This document shows positions 14,710 to 22,430 of a DNA stretch of 24,834 nucleotides, one piece after another. Position 1 is the stretch's first letter. Each line of letters begins with the position of its first letter. This stretch comes from Candidatus Thorarchaeota archaeon MP11T_1 (lineage in GTDB: Archaea > Asgardarchaeota > Thorarchaeia > Thorarchaeales > Thorarchaeaceae). Location: positions 1 to 24,834 of the forward strand of contig PJET01000121.1 of NCBI GenBank assembly GCA_002825515.1, read 5' to 3'. A program made the translations under genes and the position numbers. The notes beneath the pieces were generated by a model. It had not been told where the DNA came from and searched no databases. It saw nothing but the letters and a program-made list of their open reading frames with translations.

Positions 14710-15111
14710 ATGAAAAACATTGTTGAAACAGCAAAGGACGCAGCCAGTTTCAAGACACTATTAGCGGCTGCTGAAGCTGCTGGACTGGTAGACACACTAG
14801 CAGGAGAAGGCCCTTTGACGGTCTTCGCACCGACTGATGAAGCTTTTGCCAAACTTCCTGAAGGCACAGTCGAATCATTGCTTAAGGACAAGGCCAAGCT
14901 GACAGAGATTCTGACTTACCATGTAGTTCCTGGAAAAGTCATGGCTAAAGATGTCTTGAACTTGAAGAAAGCAAAAACAGTCCAAGGTAAGGAAATTACA
15001 ATTGACACATCATCTGGAGTCAAGGTTGACAACGCGAAAGTTGTAAAGACTGACATAGAAACTAGCAACGGCGTTATTCATGTGATTGACACTGTGATGA
15101 TACCTGCTTAA
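14710..15111 (+). CDS. Single fasciclin (FAS1) domain protein, no signal peptide
   Basis: The 133-residue product is one FAS1 domain. It begins K-N-I-V-E-T-A and carries the H1 motif [12 protein letters not shown] near 37-48. It then has Y-H-V-V-P-G-K near 73-79 and the H2 motif [13 protein letters not shown] at the end. FAS1 domains usually mediate adhesion or act as extracellular lipoproteins. Here there is no signal peptide, lipobox or membrane helix, so the protein appears cytoplasmic, as in a group of small prokaryotic FAS1 proteins. I chose ATG 14710, with GGTGAT four bases upstream, over ATG 14698, because the extra M-V-I-I is not typical. A clear terminator follows. Confidence 0.88.
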   Translation: MKNIVETAKDAASFKTLLAAAEAAGLVDTLAGEGPLTVFAPTDEAFAKLPEGTVESLLKDKAKLTEILTYHVVPGKVMAKDVLNLKKAKTVQGKEITIDTSSGVKVDNAKVVKTDIETSNGVIHVIDTVMIPA

Positions 15112-15131
15112 TTTTGCAGAATTATAATACT

Positions 15132-15167
15132 CACAGGGTCCACCGATCCTGTGTTTCATATTTTTTT
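15132..15167 (+). terminator. Stem-loop and T-tract after the fasciclin gene
   Basis: CACAGGGTC-CACC-GATCCTGTG forms a nine-pair stem with one G-T pair and a four-base loop. It is followed within eight bases by seven Ts. It starts 20 bases after the fasciclin stop codon. Confidence 0.6.
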
Positions 15168-15470
15168 AATACTTTCAATACTGCATTTCAAAACAAAGAA
15201 CGTATTAGGTCATTATCAAATTTTGAAGTAAATGAGAGAGCTAGATATGAATACACACTCTCGATATCATACTGAAACTTCATTTCTTTCTCTTAGCTGT
15301 ACAACAGATACTCAATCCAGAAATTACTCGTTTTATAATGGTACGTGAATTGCACTGAGCTCTTGATTAAATAGAACTAATTGCCAGAGCTATGCATCTT
15401 CTTTTATCGTATGAATCTCGTAGTTCTCTTCCTTTTGTGTAGTCTAATGTTCCAGTCCTTGAGTGGAGAA
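15168..15470. other. Intergenic region with no recognised feature
   Basis: About 300 AT-rich bases lie between the fasciclin terminator and the 3' end of the TPR-nitrilase gene. I see no ORF with coding character, tRNA or strong hairpin. It probably holds only the 3' untranslated region of the minus-strand gene. Confidence 0.5.
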
Positions 15471-17978
15471 CTAACTTCTTGTACTTTGAATGAATTGTCG
15501 TTGCTTAGATTGTTCTTGCTCCCATCGTCTACGCTCTGATCTTAATTTGAAAAGGTCAACATCCTTGTAGATCAGACCTTCCTTTTTGGCTGGAATCTCG
15601 TACTCGGTTCGTTCTCGTTCTGGCGTATAGATGAATGAGTTTCCAAACTCAGCAATATTGGCAAAGAAGCAGTAGGCGTATATAGAACGCCGGGCGTCAA
15701 AATGAGCTGCATGAAAATCTTCAGTAACTGGAGTAAAAGCCGGATTCAATATGATATCAATAGGAGGTTCGCTATTCTTTAACTCGACACGGAGATCAAG
15801 ATCTAAAAAGTCGCGACAGATTATGATCGCAATTCGTCCGTATTCTGTATCTGAAACAATTATCTTACGAGGCAGTTCATCTGTTTTGATCCCCTCTACT
15901 ATCCTATTACCTGAGAAATGGATATTAGCTGGAATATGCTTTGTTTGATTCCATAACTCCCCTTCTGGTCCATATACAATGCTGATGTTCTGCATACTCT
16001 GGAAGTTATGAAATGAGCCAGGAATGATATACATCCCATACTGAGAAGCTAGGTCTTTTACACATTTGCGGAGAGATTGATGATTCAAATCAATGCTCAA
16101 TTCAGGAAATAGAAGAACGTTTACCTTGTTTTTCGCTGCATCCATGATTAAATCAGATATCCGATTTTCCACATATTGTGTTTTATCTTCTTTCAATGAA
16201 AAGAATCCTGGAGCAGTTTCGATGTAGTATTCTTCCAAAACATTACCAGCTTTGCTGAAACCAATCTGTGCTATACCTACTCTACAAGTTTCACATGCTA
16301 TTCTATCCTTGAGGTAGTCTTGCTGAATGAGCTCAAACTTCTTTATAGATGCGAATCGTTTCTCCAGAAAGTCTGTTACTGCTTCAGAGATATACTCCTT
16401 CAGTTGTGAAAGTTCAATTTGTTCTTGAAGTGAAGTATTCTTGACAAAGAGTGCCTTCCATTCTTTCAGTTGTCTGGAAATACGCAGCTGTTCCCTTTTG
16501 ATTTGATTAGATAAGAGGGTCAATCCCTTCTCTTCAGTTATCTCTGACGCTCTAAATAGAAGGTCTTTAGCGCGTTTTGCATCCCCCTCAATAATTGCTA
16601 ATTTTGCCTGTAGAATATACAACCAAATGAGAGAATTAATCGCCCTTTGTCTGCCTGCAGTCTTTGATATTCGTGATAACACATCTTGAAGCTCACTAAG
16701 GACAGATTCTTCTCCATATAGTTTCAATTCATCAAGTAGCAATTCACTAAGATTGACCTGAATGAATAACTCCATTTCATAGTCAAACTTCTCATTGATT
16801 ACTTCTTCATATAATTCCTGAGCTTTGGCTTTGTCCTTTGCTCGCGATTTATGCTGAAGAACGAGTGCTTCTGTTGCCTTAGAAAATACTTCCAACCATG
16901 GATATCGATCTGCGGTCCTTTTGATATCGTCTATATGTTCCTGGAGATTTTCCATATCCCCCATAATTATCTTAGAATATACACTGTACAGATTAGATAC
17001 AGTAATCTCATAATCAATCACAGTATTTCTAAGCTTACACCTCTTCTTATGGATCTTCAATCCTTTTTGGAGGAAATCGATAGCTTCCTCGAGTCTATTT
17101 TGATACATGTAGATTGAACCAATATCTCTGAAAGCAAGACAACAGCTATGAGGCAAAGATTCCTCAGTGTCAAGTTTCTCATCATATGCAGACAGGACAG
17201 CTTGATAGTAAGTTAGGGCTTTTTCATTTTCCCCCTTACTTCTATATACGGAGCCAATTAATGTCTGAATTAATGTTAATCCCTCTTGATGGTCACACTC
17301 TCTGAATATCTTTTCACCTATTTCACCATGCTCTGCAGCTTTGTCAATATCGCCTTTGTAGAAATAGATCATTCCTATATTGAAATTCGACCATCCGAGA
17401 TACCTCTTCTCATCCATAGATTCGCTGATACTGAACTGTTTCTTTGAATATTCCAGAGCCTCGTCTAGAAATCCTTGAGCACGATATATCCAACTGATGT
17501 TAATGATCTGCAGCAACTGCTCATACTTGTCATCTACCTCTTCGAATAATGCTCCACTCTTAGAATAACAATCTACTGCTTCTTCCTGCTCTCCACTAAT
17601 CACGTGGAACATGGCTTTGGTGGAAAGCAGGTGTCCTTCCCATCTCTTAACACGAGATCGGTTCTCACTATCCATCTTATTCAAAAGTTCATCACATAAA
17701 GCAACCTCTCCGAAGACATTGAGATAATCCCTCTTTCTCAAGAGGACCTGTATCTTACCAATCCTAACAATAAATTGTTCAGAATTCATTAGGTTGTGTT
17801 CAGACAATAACTCATCTAGGATGACCAGAGCTTCATCGAACTTGTTCTGTTTTGAGAGAATTAATCCTCTGTATGTTTGACCCTCAACTCTATCTGCATC
17901 AGTTACATCGCCGATTTTCTGCAATGCATCTTCATATTCTCTCTGTAGAATTAATTTCCGAATATAGTCCAGTGGCAA
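15471..17978 (-). CDS. TPR-repeat / carbon-nitrogen hydrolase (nitrilase) fusion protein
   Basis: This is an 835-residue two-part protein. Residues about 1-540 are tandem tetratricopeptide repeats, recognisable by repeated patterns such as G-x-I-Y-x-Y-x-x-x-x-x-x-A and A-L-x-Y-x-x-x-x. A charged helical linker (about 500-560) follows, then a nitrilase-superfamily domain from about 565. The catalytic triad looks intact: E626 in L-F-P-E-L-S, K680 in Q-T-K-H, and C721 in I-I-C-R-D-F. The basic tail is R/Q/E-rich. Nitrilases hydrolyse or transfer amide or nitrile carbon-nitrogen bonds; the TPR part probably binds a protein partner or substrate. There is no signal peptide, so it is probably cytosolic. 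The start is TTG 17978, with GGGGATAGGA just upstream. It stands alone on its strand. The substrate is unknown. Confidence 0.85.
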   Translation of the reverse strand: MPLDYIRKLILQREYEDALQKIGDVTDADRVEGQTYRGLILSKQNKFDEALVILDELLSEHNLMNSEQFIVRIGKIQVLLRKRDYLNVFGEVALCDELLNKMDSENRSRVKRWEGHLLSTKAMFHVISGEQEEAVDCYSKSGALFEEVDDKYEQLLQIINISWIYRAQGFLDEALEYSKKQFSISESMDEKRYLGWSNFNIGMIYFYKGDIDKAAEHGEIGEKIFRECDHQEGLTLIQTLIGSVYRSKGENEKALTYYQAVLSAYDEKLDTEESLPHSCCLAFRDIGSIYMYQNRLEEAIDFLQKGLKIHKKRCKLRNTVIDYEITVSNLYSVYSKIIMGDMENLQEHIDDIKRTADRYPWLEVFSKATEALVLQHKSRAKDKAKAQELYEEVINEKFDYEMELFIQVNLSELLLDELKLYGEESVLSELQDVLSRISKTAGRQRAINSLIWLYILQAKLAIIEGDAKRAKDLLFRASEITEEKGLTLLSNQIKREQLRISRQLKEWKALFVKNTSLQEQIELSQLKEYISEAVTDFLEKRFASIKKFELIQQDYLKDRIACETCRVGIAQIGFSKAGNVLEEYYIETAPGFFSLKEDKTQYVENRISDLIMDAAKNKVNVLLFPELSIDLNHQSLRKCVKDLASQYGMYIIPGSFHNFQSMQNISIVYGPEGELWNQTKHIPANIHFSGNRIVEGIKTDELPRKIIVSDTEYGRIAIIICRDFLDLDLRVELKNSEPPIDIILNPAFTPVTEDFHAAHFDARRSIYAYCFFANIAEFGNSFIYTPERERTEYEIPAKKEGLIYKDVDLFKLRSERRRWEQEQSKQRQFIQSTRS

Positions 17979-18255
17979 TCCTATCCCCAGCTCCGTAAAG
18001 ACCCTTTCCTAACCTTTTCCGGACACTTAAGTCAAATCGCAGATATATTCCACTTAACTTGTATAACTATTTTATCATATCAATAAAACAGCAATTCATT
18101 GGGCTTCGTAGAAAGATCTCTCACTATTTTTTTAGATGTAACCCTTGCCCAAGGAATCCGAAAATCAGAATTTCCCTGAATTAGCACTATCTTGCTCCCA
18201 ACATTTCAAATACTGTTGACTCTATGCCAAGTCACCAGTAAAACTGGTACGAAAT

Positions 18256-18456
18256 ATGGAGAAAATGAAAAATATGTCAACTCAAATGTCCCCACAAAAA
18301 ATCGTGCTTTTAATCTTTTACGCGATTGCACTAGCAATGGGTGTGGCAGTTATTGTATTGCCCCTCCTTGGACAACCAGTAGATCAATCATTGATCGGAA
18401 TTGCCCTGTTTTGTTTAGGTGTCGCGGGTCTAAATACCGTCACTGGAAAGTCGTAA
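18256..18456 (+). CDS. Small two-helix membrane protein of unknown function
   Basis: The 66-residue frame has a short polar Met-rich start and two hydrophobic segments near residues 16-38 and 44-60, separated by G-Q-P-V-D-Q-S. It ends in T-G-K-S. ATG codons at 18256, 18265, 18274 and 18286 are all possible; none has a decisive ribosome-binding site. A TATA-like TTCAAATACT near 18206 is the best promoter candidate. It is followed 38 bases later by another small gene on the same strand, so the two may be co-transcribed. An overlapping longer frame from 18192 lacks coding character. Confidence 0.5.
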   Translation: MEKMKNMSTQMSPQKIVLLIFYAIALAMGVAVIVLPLLGQPVDQSLIGIALFCLGVAGLNTVTGKS

Positions 18457-18494
18457 TGACTTCTCTGAAGCTGAGGACTAAAGTTGGATAGAAC

Positions 18495-18881
18495 ATGAAA
18501 GCTTCAGATCTTCGAGGGGAGTACAGGCAGGCAAATGCCTCTCCCCTCATTATTTCTGAAATTGATCTCGAAAATGAATTACCCCTCTTACTGTACAGTA
18601 ATGATTGGGTCAGAATCCTATTAGTCAGAAGAGATAATCATGTGATTAATACAATTGAAGTTGAGCTCTCTGTTTCAATGAGAAGCAATTCAACCCAAGT
18701 AAATCATGCAGAAACAATTACTACCTTGATTACCTATCTAAATTACATCTTACGTCTTCATGAGCACGGATTCAAACTGGAGGCAATAGAAGACGACATT
18801 CTTTGGACAGCAGGTCTTGAAATACCCATAGAACCTGATATTGAACTATTCGAGGTTTTGCTACCGCCTTTTGTCAAATAG
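18495..18881 (+). CDS. Small soluble protein of unknown function
   Basis: The 128-residue acidic protein has an alternating strand and helix pattern. Strands such as W-V-R-I-L-L-V-R-R and T-I-E-V-E-L-S-V-S are followed by a long helix near 75-97 (T-I-T-T-L-I-T-Y-L-N-Y-I-L-R-L-H-E-H-G-F). An acidic stretch and a final strand F-E-V-L-L-P-P-F close it. I recognise no family and no catalytic motif. It follows the small membrane protein gene by 38 bases. No strong Shine-Dalgarno site precedes the ATG. Coding character is judged from composition and from the lack of a competing frame. Confidence 0.55.
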   Translation: MKASDLRGEYRQANASPLIISEIDLENELPLLLYSNDWVRILLVRRDNHVINTIEVELSVSMRSNSTQVNHAETITTLITYLNYILRLHEHGFKLEAIEDDILWTAGLEIPIEPDIELFEVLLPPFVK

Positions 18882-19025
18882 AATTCAGTTTTTCTATTCC
18901 CTTTCCTCTGCCTATTGCTGGAATAATGACTGCAAGAAATTGAATCTTGTTTGAACATTCTTATCTATAATTAATACCAAGGAATTTTGAATTCTACATA
19001 TATGATGGCAATCCATTATACAGAA

Positions 19026-19050
19026 TCATTCTCTGCTGCAAGCAGAATGA
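19026..19050. other. Strong hairpin in convergent intergenic region
   Basis: TCATT-ct-CTGCT-gca-AGCAG-AATGA gives ten base pairs with a two-base bulge and a three-base loop. It lies about 145 bases after the plus-strand gene and 106 bases after the minus-strand gene. No T-tract follows on either strand, so it is not a standard terminator. Confidence 0.45.
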
Positions 19051-19101
19051 CCTCAAAGAACTGAATCAATGGTTTCAGAACATCGATGAAAAAGAAGCAA
19101 G

Positions 19102-19120
19102 AGGGAGCATTGAGCTCCCT
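19102..19120 (-). terminator. Stem-loop terminator for the RHH protein gene
   Basis: AGGGAGC-ATTGA-GCTCCCT is a perfect seven-pair stem with a five-base loop. On the minus strand it is followed by CTTGCTTCTTTTT, a T-rich run, and it lies 36 bases beyond the stop of the ribbon-helix-helix gene. Confidence 0.55.
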
Positions 19121-19155
19121 TGAGAGTATTATGAGTCACATCCTTTTCCTGGCAA

Positions 19156-19539
19156 TTATTTACCTTTGACTACTTTGTCAACATTCTTGCATTTTGTCAG
19201 GACCTGCAATTTGGTCAACGAATCGGGGATGATTACTGTCTTGGACTTTCGTATCTCACTGACACATTGATCAAACATTTCCCAATCGATGTCTTCACTA
19301 ATTGTTAAGGTCTTAATTCCATTGAATGCAATAGGTCCCCCAACTGACTCTAGTTCAGCTCTTGTTAGGGTCAACTCATCCAAGCCTTCCACAGTGAACC
19401 GCTTCTCACTCGTTTCCTCAAGGAAGATACGCATCACTTGTGTCACCAGCTCTCCTATTGGAACACTTCTCCTTCTCGCCTCAGCAGAAAAGAGGCTATA
19501 GACATGATCGTCTATGCCTCGTATCGTCACGTCAGTCAC
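19156..19539 (-). CDS. Ribbon-helix-helix protein with a C-terminal domain of unknown function
   Basis: The 127-residue protein starts with a ribbon-helix-helix DNA-binding unit. The strand is T-D-V-T-I-R-G-I-D, helix A is D-H-V-Y-S-L-F-S-A-E-A-R-R-R, and helix B is P-I-G-E-L-V-T-Q-V-M-R-I-F-L. Residues about 50-127 carry repeated short strands (D-E-L-T-L-T, K-T-L-T-I-S and K-T-V-I-I-P) spaced by acidic segments, which I cannot assign to a family; they might bind a partner. The GTG start is well supported by GAGGGTGAT four bases upstream. It lies 26 bases after a small membrane protein gene and is probably its operon partner. It may be an autoregulator, a membrane-linked regulator or antitoxin-like; the sequence does not decide. 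Confidence 0.72.
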   Translation of the reverse strand: MTDVTIRGIDDHVYSLFSAEARRRSVPIGELVTQVMRIFLEETSEKRFTVEGLDELTLTRAELESVGGPIAFNGIKTLTISEDIDWEMFDQCVSEIRKSKTVIIPDSLTKLQVLTKCKNVDKVVKGK

Positions 19540-19565
19540 TTGATCACCCTCTTGTCAATACAAGC

Positions 19566-19868
19566 TTAGAGCTCATCTAGGACCAGACTTGGAGCTCTCC
19601 TTAGGAAGACTGCTATAGCCATGAAGAAGACTCCAAAGAGGATCACTCCAGTGGAAATGATTACCTCTAATGTCAGGGGAATAATACCCAGAAAGAATAG
19701 CATCATGAATGTTCCAATGAAAGTGATGAGGAACCCGATGTAGAGGACAAATACCCACGCCGAGCTTGCCTCCTCTTTCTTTCGCTGACGTTCGTCAAGA
19801 TCTTGGAATCTTTTCCGCATTCTCTCGCGTACTTCATTATCATCATTGGTTTTTTCGTCATTTGTCAT
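19566..19868 (-). CDS. Small membrane protein with charged N-terminal helix, partner of RHH gene
   Basis: The 100-residue protein has a highly charged cytoplasmic helix (E-V-R-E-R-M-R-K-R-F-Q-D-L-D-E-R-Q-R-K-K) and two hydrophobic segments near residues 38-60 and 65-90. It ends in R-R-A-P-S-L-V-L-D-E-L. The charged helix could form a coiled coil or bind a soluble partner. I chose ATG 19868 because GGTGA sits five bases ahead and the TATA box at 19901-19910 would start transcription near 19880. A longer frame from 19898 begins upstream of that point. It is co-directional with the RHH gene, 26 bases away. The family is not recognised. Confidence 0.62.
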   Translation of the reverse strand: MTNDEKTNDDNEVRERMRKRFQDLDERQRKKEEASSAWVFVLYIGFLITFIGTFMMLFFLGIIPLTLEVIISTGVILFGVFFMAIAVFLRRAPSLVLDEL

Positions 19869-19900
19869 ATTTGTCACCATAATCACCATATGTATCAAAT

Positions 19901-19947
19901 GGTTATAAATGTGACGGTGATGACAACTTACAATGATTTTACCGTCA
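19901..19947 (-). promoter_or_regulatory. Promoter with TATA box and upstream inverted repeat for the membrane/RHH unit
   Basis: On the minus strand ATTTATAACC (19901-19910) is a good TATA box. Immediately upstream are TGACGGT at 19912-19918 and its exact reverse complement ACCGTCA at 19941-19947, 29 bases centre to centre, close to three helical turns. This could be a two-site operator, possibly for the RHH protein itself. Confidence 0.45.
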
Positions 19948-20043
19948 TAGTTACTAATGGAGTGAAAAAGAAGGAAAGGGAGTACGAGACTCCCCTATTC
20001 TTGACCGCCTAAACAATACGAGAGCATGAGAGCGATGGCAAGG

Positions 20044-20928
20044 CTAGCTCTTCACAGAACTCATCAAAGATTTCCCGTACCTCTGTATGACGATTGCAAC
20101 TACAATCCAAAGGACTATCCCATAAATAAAGAACCAGAACGTTTCAGTGGCTGGCAGTTGAACTATGGGTGTCAATGCCAAAAGAAATCCAGTTGAGCTT
20201 CCGTGCATCAACTGTATCATCAAGACGCTGTCCTTAGTGCTGTCATAGACCCAGACTTGAAGGACTCTCATGGCTGTCATAGCAATTATCCACATTGATA
20301 CGAAATACGGAATGAAATAATACCCTAGAAATTGACTAGATCCAAGGATTGCTGCCATCAAATGCCAGACTCCATGTATCAACCCAACTCCTAATGCAGC
20401 ATTGAATGAACTAGTGTTTGCCTTAAGTGTTGGATAGAGAAACCCAATCCACCCAATCTCCTCAAAGAAACCTGTTATTAAACCAAGGACTACACCAAGC
20501 AGAAATAGCCCTGGAGTAAAGACTGGTGAAACGAGGATTGATAGGGACATGAGAACGAATAGAATTAGGATTGGAGGAAGCAGGAATGCTATCGCATACC
20601 ACGAGATACCAACTCTCCATCTTCGCATTCGAGAGAAGAGGTGGCTTAGTCCACTTCGTCCATCAACAATGTATGTTAAGGAGATGCCTGCTACGCAGGG
20701 ACCTATCAACATGAACACCCACATTTTCATACCGTCCTCGAGACCAATGATCTCCCCACTCAGGAACTTCTGACCCACAAGTAAAAGAGAACCAAGCCAA
20801 GGTATTAGATATGCCACTAGGGTGTAATAGACAACAGGATGTTTCCTAATGTGATTGAGAATCCCCTTCGATTCGTTTGTTGAAATCTCATCAGGATCTG
20901 ATGTAACAGTAATTGCCAGTTTGATCAT
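20044..20928 (-). CDS. CPBP-family (CAAX-protease-like) membrane protein with variant motif 1
   Basis: The 294-residue protein has about eight hydrophobic segments and the hallmarks of the CPBP/Rce1-like intramembrane metalloprotease family. It has F-F-E-E-I-G-W-I-G-F-L-Y-P near residue 160, then G-L-I-H-G-V-W-H-L near 185, and a later histidine in Q-L-M-H-G. The usual first motif is E-E-x-x-x-R; here the arginine position is isoleucine. The glutamates and histidines expected to act at the metal site are kept, so activity is possible but not certain. Prokaryotic members act in peptide modification, immunity to self-made peptides or membrane-protein turnover; none of these is indicated here. 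ATG 20928 is preferred, with GGTGA eight bases upstream; GTG 20940 is the alternative. Confidence 0.8.
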   Translation of the reverse strand: MIKLAITVTSDPDEISTNESKGILNHIRKHPVVYYTLVAYLIPWLGSLLLVGQKFLSGEIIGLEDGMKMWVFMLIGPCVAGISLTYIVDGRSGLSHLFSRMRRWRVGISWYAIAFLLPPILILFVLMSLSILVSPVFTPGLFLLGVVLGLITGFFEEIGWIGFLYPTLKANTSSFNAALGVGLIHGVWHLMAAILGSSQFLGYYFIPYFVSMWIIAMTAMRVLQVWVYDSTKDSVLMIQLMHGSSTGFLLALTPIVQLPATETFWFFIYGIVLWIVVAIVIQRYGKSLMSSVKS

Positions 20929-20940
20929 TTTTTTATTCAC

Positions 20941-21350
20941 CGCTTAATGTTAATGCAAGCAATAACATGAAGCAAAGATAGAAGAAACATTGGCAGTTGA
21001 CTGCTGAAGGAAAGAAATCAAATTTCAAGAGTATCTTATTATTTCTGAAACTGTTACTTCAGATTCTGAAAGATTGGTAATTACATCTATTCCAATTTAC
21101 GTTGATTTTCATTTTTGAAATATCAGTAATGAGGGTCTAAAATTACCACCGTACAGTTCAGTGTGAATATATCTTGATTTATTCATTAGATTAGCTCTAA
21201 AGCTTCTCTCTAGTTGGGATTTGTAGATACACTATTACTCTTGCCCATATGGAGAATAGTCAGCTCCGGTGGACTCCTGCACCATGAAACAACAGTATGA
21301 GTAAGTAAATTTCATTAATCTCGTCCTCCTTTATATTGCGAGGCTCTGTT
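20941..21350. other. Long intergenic region; probable promoter and leader of the nuclease gene
   Basis: About 400 AT-rich bases lie between divergent genes. A TATA-like GAATATATC at 21165-21173 would start plus-strand RNA near 21197 and give a leader of about 150 bases. CCTTTATATTGCG at 21329-21341 also looks like a TATA box, but it sits too close to the start codon. A short GGAG/CTCC-rich element near 21250-21276 could fold weakly. I see no ORF, tRNA or clear C/D box. Confidence 0.35.
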
Positions 21351-22283
21351 ATGAAAGATGTCTTAGATGAAACATATCTGCCTTTTACTCAAGAACAACT
21401 GTTGAATCATTTTTCTAGGGTCAAGTATCGAGGAGAATGTGTTAGGAATGAAAGGCATCTGAACTACTACAAGAGAAGTATTCAGAAATTTCATACGTAT
21501 CTTGCTGACAATCCCGAGCTGAAAGGCAAACCTCTGAAAGAGATGAAAATCCCTTGTCAGATAGAGAAAGATGAGCGATTCTGGATTGCCTCCTGCATGA
21601 TGACCATATTTTATGACGAACGACGACATCAGATGCTGCAGAAACTCTTCACCGATGCTTTTGGTGAAACCCCACCTCTAGCTGGTCTGCGTAGCTGGCG
21701 AGAGTGTTTGGATGGAGATCTAGAGCTATTCTTTGAAACTACCCTTCCATCACCACCCTCCTACAAAGCGTGGCTGCGTCGAAACTTGAATGAGCGGCAA
21801 TTCATACCGTATGTAGTTAGCAGTGCATTTGGAAAGAGAAATCTTGAAGGCTCCACACATCTAGATTGTATCCTCATCAATCCCAGTAACGGGTTTGCTG
21901 TTATTATAGAAGCGAAGGTGCTATCAGATATAAGCTACCAAACCACCTACGACATCGCTCGCAACCAGATTGCTAGAATTATCGATGTTATGTTGGAAAA
22001 AAACGATTATCTCTGCGAGCCGTTAAGCAGGAGAAATCCCGAAAGGACACTGTTCCTCCTCTTGACGCCTGAAATATTCAAACGCAGTCCCTCCCGCAGG
22101 ATGTACGGATGCAAGTTCAATGATTACAAGAAGAATCAAGAATCCATGACTGTCGACTTACCTCACAGAAAGAATCTGAACTGGCTAGAGCTGCGCAGTA
22201 GATTGGGATGGCTCACTTGGGAGGACTTCCACAGAACAAACAGAGGTTGCTGTCCCTGGCTATCCAAGCAGGATCCTCCATAG
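21351..22283 (+). CDS. PD-(D/E)XK nuclease-like protein
   Basis: The 310-residue protein contains a restriction-endonuclease-type core in its second half. D172 lies in T-H-L-D-C-I-L-I and E187 and K189 in V-I-I-E-A-K, and a helix R-N-Q-I-A-R-I-I-D follows, the usual order of the D-(E)xK site and the glutamine helix. The N-terminal half is basic and helical (Y-Y-K-R-S-I-Q-K-F-H and similar) and might bind DNA. It is a candidate metal-dependent DNA nuclease; no methyltransferase, helicase or other known restriction partner lies in the window. ATG 21351, with GAGG seven bases upstream, is preferred to TTG 21336. The gene downstream on the same strand begins about 150 bases later. Restriction-like defence, repair or a mobile-element origin are all open. 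Confidence 0.7.
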   Translation: MKDVLDETYLPFTQEQLLNHFSRVKYRGECVRNERHLNYYKRSIQKFHTYLADNPELKGKPLKEMKIPCQIEKDERFWIASCMMTIFYDERRHQMLQKLFTDAFGETPPLAGLRSWRECLDGDLELFFETTLPSPPSYKAWLRRNLNERQFIPYVVSSAFGKRNLEGSTHLDCILINPSNGFAVIIEAKVLSDISYQTTYDIARNQIARIIDVMLEKNDYLCEPLSRRNPERTLFLLLTPEIFKRSPSRRMYGCKFNDYKKNQESMTVDLPHRKNLNWLELRSRLGWLTWEDFHRTNRGCCPWLSKQDPP

Positions 22284-22430
22284 CCACAATTGGGAGTTAA
22301 ACGAGAGATTATGATTCTCTTTCGAATAGAAAATGCATCTGTCTCTCTTTCCTGCACCGCAGATAGTCTATTACAGCTGTCTTATGTGCTTACACGTTAC
22401 TAGTGTTCTATACATATCGGAGTGATTCAA

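Noticed and set aside
18192..18491. 99-residue plus frame overlapping the small membrane protein
   Set aside because: Rich in Cys, Thr and Arg without hydrophobic order; the overlapping two-helix frame is more convincing.
22304..22320. Short AGAGA/TCTCT hairpin after the nuclease gene as terminator
   Set aside because: Only five pairs and no real T-tract; too weak to call.
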